Assembly: GCA_009602735.1 (NCBI GenBank)
Contig: WELA01010871.1
Span: 60,223-124,222 of the forward strand
Source: Mesotaenium endlicherianum
Lineage: Eukaryota > Streptophyta > Zygnematophyceae > Zygnematales > Mesotaeniaceae
Length of the DNA stretch: 64,000 nucleotides
Direction: 5' to 3'
In this document: in pieces, positions 58,357 through 64,000 of the stretch
Position numbering within the stretch: the stretch's first letter is position 1
Layout: each line of letters starts with the position of its first letter
Notes under the pieces: generated by a model
The model's database searches: none
What the model saw: only the letters and a program-made list of their open reading frames with translations
Told to the model about the DNA's origin: nothing
Made by a program: the position numbers and the translations under genes

Positions 58357-58628
58357 GGCGAGCATCAGCACAAGTGTAACCGAAAGCATGTGAGCACGCT
58401 GGTGGGGATTGACGACCTTCACTGGCAGAGGGGCAACAAGTATCCCAGGATCTATAAGGACAGGTGCTTGATAGGACTCCTTTGATGACGGCATCCAGTG
58501 TGTGGGAGGAAGTTAAAATAGCACTTTGTAGTTTGCAATGAGTATGTCGTGACGTTTCGCAGTGGGTGATTTGCTTCTACTAGTAATCATTTGAGTGATG
58601 ATTATTTGGAATGCTACCAGACTTGATC

Positions 58629-59705
58629 ATACGCTGAATTTACTGCACAAAACTCAGAGTGTACCCTGTCAAAAAGTATTGGACCTCGACCTCATACTCA
58701 ATGCTTGTTGGTGTGCTCCAACTCAATTGAACAAGCAGCTGTGATTTCTTATGTGCTGGGCTCTTGTGATACAACTTCCATGAGGCCACTAAAAAATAAC
58801 TGGCTTCTAGTGCGGGACTTTCATTAACTTTTCTAAATCTGCTCAATCCCAGGGGGAAGAGACATGATCCTAAATACCTATCTAACACACTGACACCTGT
58901 ACACGAGTGGGCGATACAATACAAGGGACTATGGTTACAGCTATCGCTGTTTTCCAAGGACCTTCCCTTGCATAACTACCCTGAACTATGACAACTAGCA
59001 GCAGTACCGAATCCAGCCGGCTGGAAGGAAGTATCAGACTGATAATCGCGCGGAATGGGACTAACCCTATACGACCCCCAGAACAGAGTCAAGTAGGGAG
59101 GCAATTTTGCCGTCCTGGTCTTTACAATATTTGCTTCCAACGACAGGCTGGGGTTGTTGACCACAAAGGTTCTACACTTTTTGGAAAGAGTTGCGGTGCT
59201 ACCCCTGCTGTACTTAGCCTCATCCTCCTTAATGTGATAATCTTTCACGTTCTTTTCTTGAGACCCAAAACGGTTCGTCGTCATCATAGAAGAAAGCTGC
59301 AAATATTCCTTTCTGTACCTCCATGCACTGGCCATTGAAGAAGACGTCAGCATGATGTATGCCCACCTCTTTCTATGCTCACGCTTGTCCAAAGAAGACA
59401 GCAGGAACGCAAATGAAGCTATTGCTCGTTGGATAGTAGACAACCTCGTTGAGAGGCGGCCTGCCATTGGAAACGACATGTAAGAAATGGTGTAATGAGC
59501 TGTAGCTTGCTCAATTTGTGAAAAGCACTTCAAATGATTGACAATTTGCATCGCTCTCTCTCTCTCTCTCTCTCTACTTGGCCAGCAGTTTGTGTGTGAA
59601 AGAAGCAAAGCGGCAGTGCAGTACAGCAACTATGTTCCATTCTGCAGGTGTCCCATCAATTTGGACAAGGTTAAAGTAACTCACTCTGTGTCCTCGTCGG
59701 CATAG
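58629..59705 (+). pseudogene. Unrecognised coding-like stretch with one clean intron
   Basis: Plus-strand pieces of protein-like composition lie close together in changing frames: CSNSIEQAAVISYVLGSCD (about 58715-58770), DPKYLSNTLTPVHEWAIQYK (about 58865-58925) and VLVFTIFASNDRLGLLTTK (about 59115-59170). A longer piece (59263-59479) contains KYSFLYLHALAIEEDVSMMY and IARWIVDNLVERRPAIGND. It ends at a GTAAGA donor and joins in phase to 59648-59705 (CPINLDKVKVTHSVSSSA, then stop) across a GT-AG intron. I do not recognise the family. It is either a multi-exon gene of unknown type or its remnant. Confidence 0.4.
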
Positions 59706-59825
59706 TCGCCACCCACGCAGTCACTTGTTTTTAACGATTTTAAACTGTTGACAAGTGTACAACCGTCGGTAGTAGAACGAAGTTTGTGCATTAGTACACA
59801 CAAACGAGCATCTTACTATCGGCAT

Positions 59826-59938
59826 CCCTGTCGGGTGGCAGGCTTCCCACAAAGGGGACACTTGCCCCTACTGCAAGGAAATCGATGCACGAGTAAAAAC
59901 GGCAACACGCCGCTGTTAGAACATTATGCGGCTCACAG
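59826..59938 (+). other. Possible BED-type zinc-finger relic
   Basis: The reading KGDTCPYCKEID gives a CxxC pair. LLEHYAAH, in another frame 30-40 bases on, gives HxxxH. This pattern occurs in BED fingers of hAT transposases. Too short to be sure. Confidence 0.25.
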
Positions 59939-61617
59939 GTGTGTGGAGAATCCTGCAGATGACAGTGGGCTGCACATAATATTCAGCTACACACTGGAGT
60001 GCTATTCATAAATTGCAGCACCAGTCATTGAGGGAAGGTAACTATTAGGACCAAGGATTACCCTATTTCAAGTGCTGTCTCAACACACCTTTTGCAGAAC
60101 CTATGGCCTCAATCTTGTACCTCCACGGGTGTGTTCATAATATCTGCCAAACAAAAATGTGGATGCAGTCCAGGACCTCTTTTAAAGTTGTGAAGAGTGT
60201 TGAAATCTGAACCGCTGACCTCGTGCTCGTCGCACTAAATATCTCGCACAACAAGAAAAACACAAGCGCGTTCTCACTTAAACAAATGGAACAGAGATAT
60301 TCTGCGAAAGTAGAGTCCTTTGACATGTGCTCATCCACCATAGCAAAGATTTCCCTGCCTGGTGCTAGTGCTATATTGTGACACAATGTAGGCGTGTCTG
60401 TAGTAGCTCGGTGATTGAAAGCGGTGGTGCGCTTTTAAAATGGGGAGAGAAACGGATCTGATAGTAAAAGGGCCCATCATGTTGCACTCTATGGGCACGA
60501 AATAAAGTGAGATTGGAGGGAAGTCAGCCTTATAAAATTGGTGTCAAATTTGCGAATTTGGCTCATGGAGGGAAAGTGGCCTGCGAAGGTGCATTACTTT
60601 CACTACTGAGTTCGGCATCTTTGGGCGGTGATGTCGGCATCGAGGGTGGGCTAGCTTCAAATTCAGTGGTACTCCGTGGATGATAGGACGTCATTAGTAA
60701 TGTACTTTGAATGTCGTCTCTGGCAGTATGGCCCAGTATGGTGTAGTGGAAAAGCTGACGTGCCCACACATGCGACCCTGTTGAGCGTCATTATGGATTG
60801 GGTCGCAACCCCGAAGCCATCAACCTTTTACACTTCATTTACGTACTATTTTCGTCGTACTATTGCATTGCTCCTGAAACGAACATTATATTTTTGTCAA
60901 CCTCATGCACAATTCCCGAACAAGCAGACAAAGGATCGAAGCCATGCTTCGTAACCAATTTATTACAGAAGGTTATCTCATTTTCAAGTGCTATACTATT
61001 TAGAAATATAATTGTGTGAAAACCTCTGAAGGTCATCTTGCTGTGGCCCGCAAAATGTTCCACCATTTGGCGATTATATATATGCTATTTACGGTATTTT
61101 GTTGTCATTTGCTTCAGCAAAGTAAAGCGTGTGCGTGACCAGATATTTCGGTCACTTGAAGTACGTTCAACACAAAGTTCATATTTTGCTCGCGCTTGGT
61201 TGGTTTGTGTACAGATTTTGGACGTGGTTGAACGACTCTTGGTTCTTGGACATAATCACTGACGTCTAATTACGTTCAATCGTCAAACCCGAGCGCCTGC
61301 GAGTCGGAAACATCCAACCTTGTCCTTCAATACCTCTACCGAGCCTTGTTCTTAAATGCACATGCAGAGCCATGGCTGCATTTAAGTGGCTCAGGTGTAT
61401 AGTCCTACATGGAAGACAAATGTATCCACAGATGGGACCCTCGGCTAGCGCGTAGATAGACTGTTGTGTGCATGTCAGGTGAGTTTTTTTGTTCCTTGTG
61501 GTGCTCGTGATGAATTCGATATCAAGAATTGAGATTTCAGGCTGGTCACAAAGTCGGGCCCTCTTTCTCTTTGAGCTGTGCTAGCTTTTATCATCCATAC
61601 ACTGCATTGTCTTATGA
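59939..61617. other. Unannotated AT-rich DNA
   Basis: No gene seen. A minus-strand open stretch at 60563-60769 ends in a Pro/Ser-rich segment and could be a relic. Confidence 0.45.
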
Positions 61618-62420
61618 GTGAGCGACAACAGCCAGTACATGCCAATGTCCAAAAGCAAAGGGAGTGAAGAGTTACGAGATACAAGTAGTGCTGATGAGGG
61701 ACCGATGAGTCCAACTAACAAACAGCGGGATAGCAATTTAAGTGATGAATTGCAAGAATTTATAGAGAAACCAAAATGGAAATCAAAAGGGTTGAAGCCT
61801 TGAAAAGTAGTCTTGCATATGACATCACTCGTCTAGAGGTAATCCAGAGAGATGCAACGGCGGAATCAAATATAAACATCACTATCAATCAGCATTTATC
61901 TTATGTCAGAAGAAAGGCTGCAGCCTTTTATGATCAATCTTTCCGTCTGAAAAACAGGCCTCTTTAGCTAGCTCTAGGGGAGGACAAAGTTATGTCTGTC
62001 ATGGCATCAACATCAGACAAGAGCAAAGCTCCATCATTAGAACCTGAGGAATCACAGGAAGATGTATTGCCGGCTGTGGAAGTAGTGGCAGCTCTCCAGC
62101 CAGTTGATGACGATCCAGTTGAGGAGATGGGGAAAATCGGAAGAGAGAGTTTGATAGAGTCACAAATGATATTGCCCAATGGATGAAGGAGTTAGTACAC
62201 TTGTCAGAAAAAGCCTCATACAATTTGGGTAAATTGCGAGACTTGAGATCAGATGCAATTCACACCCACAGAAAGTGTTTGGGTGATACATGGGCACCCA
62301 AACGCGTGCACGAAGCTGTTGAAGCTGAGGGTGAGGATGTTGCTGTGGAAGAAAGCGGTTTAAGTTTCAACATGTTCTCTGTCTGCTACATGGGAGGAGT
62401 AGAGGTAGGCAATTCTTGAT
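61618..62420 (+). pseudogene. Unrecognised coding relic, charged and helical
   Basis: Consecutive plus-strand open stretches: DELQEFIEKPKWKSKG, then KRVEALKSSLAYDITRLEVI and SYVRRKAAAFYDQSF. These are followed in the same frame, after one stop, by an acidic segment (EPEESQEDVLPAVEVV). The frame then shifts to DIAQWMKELVHLSEKASYNL and DLRSDAIHTHRKCLGDTWA. The order and composition suggest one former protein of over 230 residues, helical and charged, with about three breaks. Family unknown. Confidence 0.45.
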
Positions 62421-63159
62421 GTGAAGGATTTGAGGTGGACAATTCTTGTGTTGTTTGTGCCCAACATGCAATGGCAGGTAGTTTTGCCACTGTTGCGCCT
62501 CCATCTAACACATTAAATGCTATTGTGGATGTGCAGTTGTGGAGGGCAAAGTCGGAGGATAATGATGCTGCAACCTGGAAGCAGAGAGCGATGGAAGCTG
62601 TGCAGGGTGAGGGCCTTTTACGAGGTCCTAATAGTTGTACATATGTGGCCCTTATTGTTGCAAGGCCCCTCTTTGAGCTCCTTGTACATTAGTTCATATT
62701 GTTTTACGGGCAGGTTACATTAGTTGCAGCACTAGCGTCTGAGTCAAATATTTGTACATACTCTTTTGAGAAGCTTGTTTTAGGGGTGTAGGCGCCTTGT
62801 TGCTATAGAGTGGCATCATTTTATCCTCCTTACTCTTGAGAATATATGCAGTCGAAGTAACAGTTGAAAATCAAATCACTATCATGTCTCCTCCAGTGCA
62901 CATGCGTGGTTGTGTGAAGTTGAGTGACCACTAATGTAAAGTAATATAATATCAAAAAGTATGCATGTGTACTTGTGTTACTGTCCTGCACTGCAGCAAT
63001 TGGAGTCTTTGCGCCTAGCAAATTTGCGATGTGCATCATGGAATCAGTATATGTTACTAACAACGGCACTTGTGGACAATAGTTTTATTTCTTTATTTTA
63101 TAGGAAAATGTACAAGTTGAGGTCCTGTACCATATACTCCTGTACCCCAAATCTTCTTA
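62421..63159. other. Unannotated DNA with short open frames
   Basis: One plus-strand open frame (62435-62692) contains AIVDVQLWRAKSEDNDAATW and could continue the preceding relic. Otherwise nothing is supported. Confidence 0.35.
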
Positions 63160-63313
63160 CAGCAAATATTTCCGCCATACTGTTGAGTTAGCTCTCTACA
63201 CATGCTGCCAGATCATCTCTTTTAGCACCTCTTATTCAGCAAATATTTCCGCCATACTGTTGAATTTTCTCTCTACACATGCTGCCAGATCATCTCTTTT
63301 AGCACCTCTTATT
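63160..63313. repeat. 77-bp tandem duplication
   Basis: Two copies (63160-63236 and 63237-63313), each starting CAGCAAATATTTCCGCC. They differ at only a few bases. Confidence 0.9.
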
Positions 63314-64000
63314 GTACACAGGCCTTTGGCACTCCTCTTGCTCCCGCCTTGTTCAGTCCACAGCAAGCAGCTCTACAGCACGCAGCTCCCGAGGCTTCAA
63401 TTTGTAATCAGAGTCTGCTCAGTGCAAATGAAACGGGTGACAATGAATCTTCCAGTGGCCCCCAATATTGGCATGCTATCATCCCTCACAAGCGCTCTAG
63501 TTTCTTCAACTGACAATCATGTGTAGACCTACCCTCATGCAGATGTTCACGAGAGGTGCACCATTGATGCTGGAGTCTTGAGATATGCGTGCATTTGCAA
63601 ACTAGCGTGCAACAGGGAGTCCAATCGATCTTTTGCCCACCTGAGCTTGTCGTCTCTGCCTCACCTCGCTGTGTTGCCATGTCCTCTTCTTCCACGGAGG
63701 ACACGCGGCGTTCCTTTCGCTGCTGGATTTCTTAGTTGTTGGAGCAGCGGAACCCCCGCCTGAAGTTGCAGCTTGCATCATTTTTTAATTTGTCTGGGTT
63801 GACTTCCTAGCTGGAGGCCTCCTACGTGGCGGCGCTTTGGACTTTGGGGTCCTCTTCTTTAAACTGCTCGAATACGTTCAGCAGGAGCCTCCTTCCGAAG
63901 TATTCTTCTCTGCAGTCACAGGTCGCAACATCAGAGTGTCGCTTGCGTTGACAGGGCCTGCTCATTCCTTGGTTGTGATCTATCAGCCAACGCAGGAGGG
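63314..64000. other. Coding-like composition at the window edge, unassigned
   Basis: On the plus strand 63316-63513 reads FGTPLAPALFSPQQAALQHA and ends NKRSSFF-like at a stop. A second plus frame from about 63790 stays open to the window end (LDFGVLFFKLLEYVQQEPPS, RNIRVSLALTGPAHSLVVIY). The minus strand at 63870-63600 also reads protein-like (KKRTPKSKAPPRRRPPARKS). The strand cannot be settled from this sequence alone. Confidence 0.3.

Noticed and set aside
58976-59629. 217-codon minus-strand frame
   Set aside because: The plus strand of the same DNA reads more like protein and has a phase-correct intron, so the minus frame is taken as a shadow.

Overview
This is nuclear DNA from a green plant-lineage eukaryote. 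Several genes with many introns and plant-type architecture lie beside Ty3/gypsy chromoviruses that use the plant-type initiator-Met tRNA primer site. Large introns full of TG/CA runs, abundant repeats and the protein relics fit a charophyte (streptophyte) alga with a large genome, possibly Chara-like. That assignment is inference from style, not from a marker gene.

The left half (about 1-31 kb) is GC-rich and holds four genes whose exons I could join at phase-consistent splice sites. They are: a GH51 alpha-L-arabinofuranosidase (+, 14 visible exons, N-terminus outside or unseen); a two-exon SKP1 (-); a six-exon DHHC palmitoyltransferase (-) with a 939-base assembly gap in one intron; and a PRP4-type splicing kinase (+, 12 exons). 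The arabinofuranosidase and SKP1 genes lie tail to tail. The DHHC and PRP4 genes are head to head across about 1.7 kb. The four act in separate places (cell wall, SCF ubiquitin ligase, membrane protein lipidation, spliceosome), and nothing suggests a functional cluster.

From about 31.6 kb on the DNA is AT-richer and dominated by mobile DNA and decayed coding stretches. An old chromovirus (35049-53016, minus strand, CTCAA on both sides) is split by a second copy of the same family (36520-45912). Both carry gag, pol with a terminal chromodomain, and an extra ORF of unknown function between pol and the 3' LTR. The inner 5' LTR is tangled in a 450-bp inverted repeat around ten Ns, probably an assembly artefact.

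The right end (53-64 kb) holds a diverged LTR-like piece, a PHD-finger relic, a decayed bacterial-type C5 cytosine methyltransferase gene, and several coding-like stretches I do not recognise. The methyltransferase, the extra retroelement ORF and the TG-tract acceptors are the most interesting observations.
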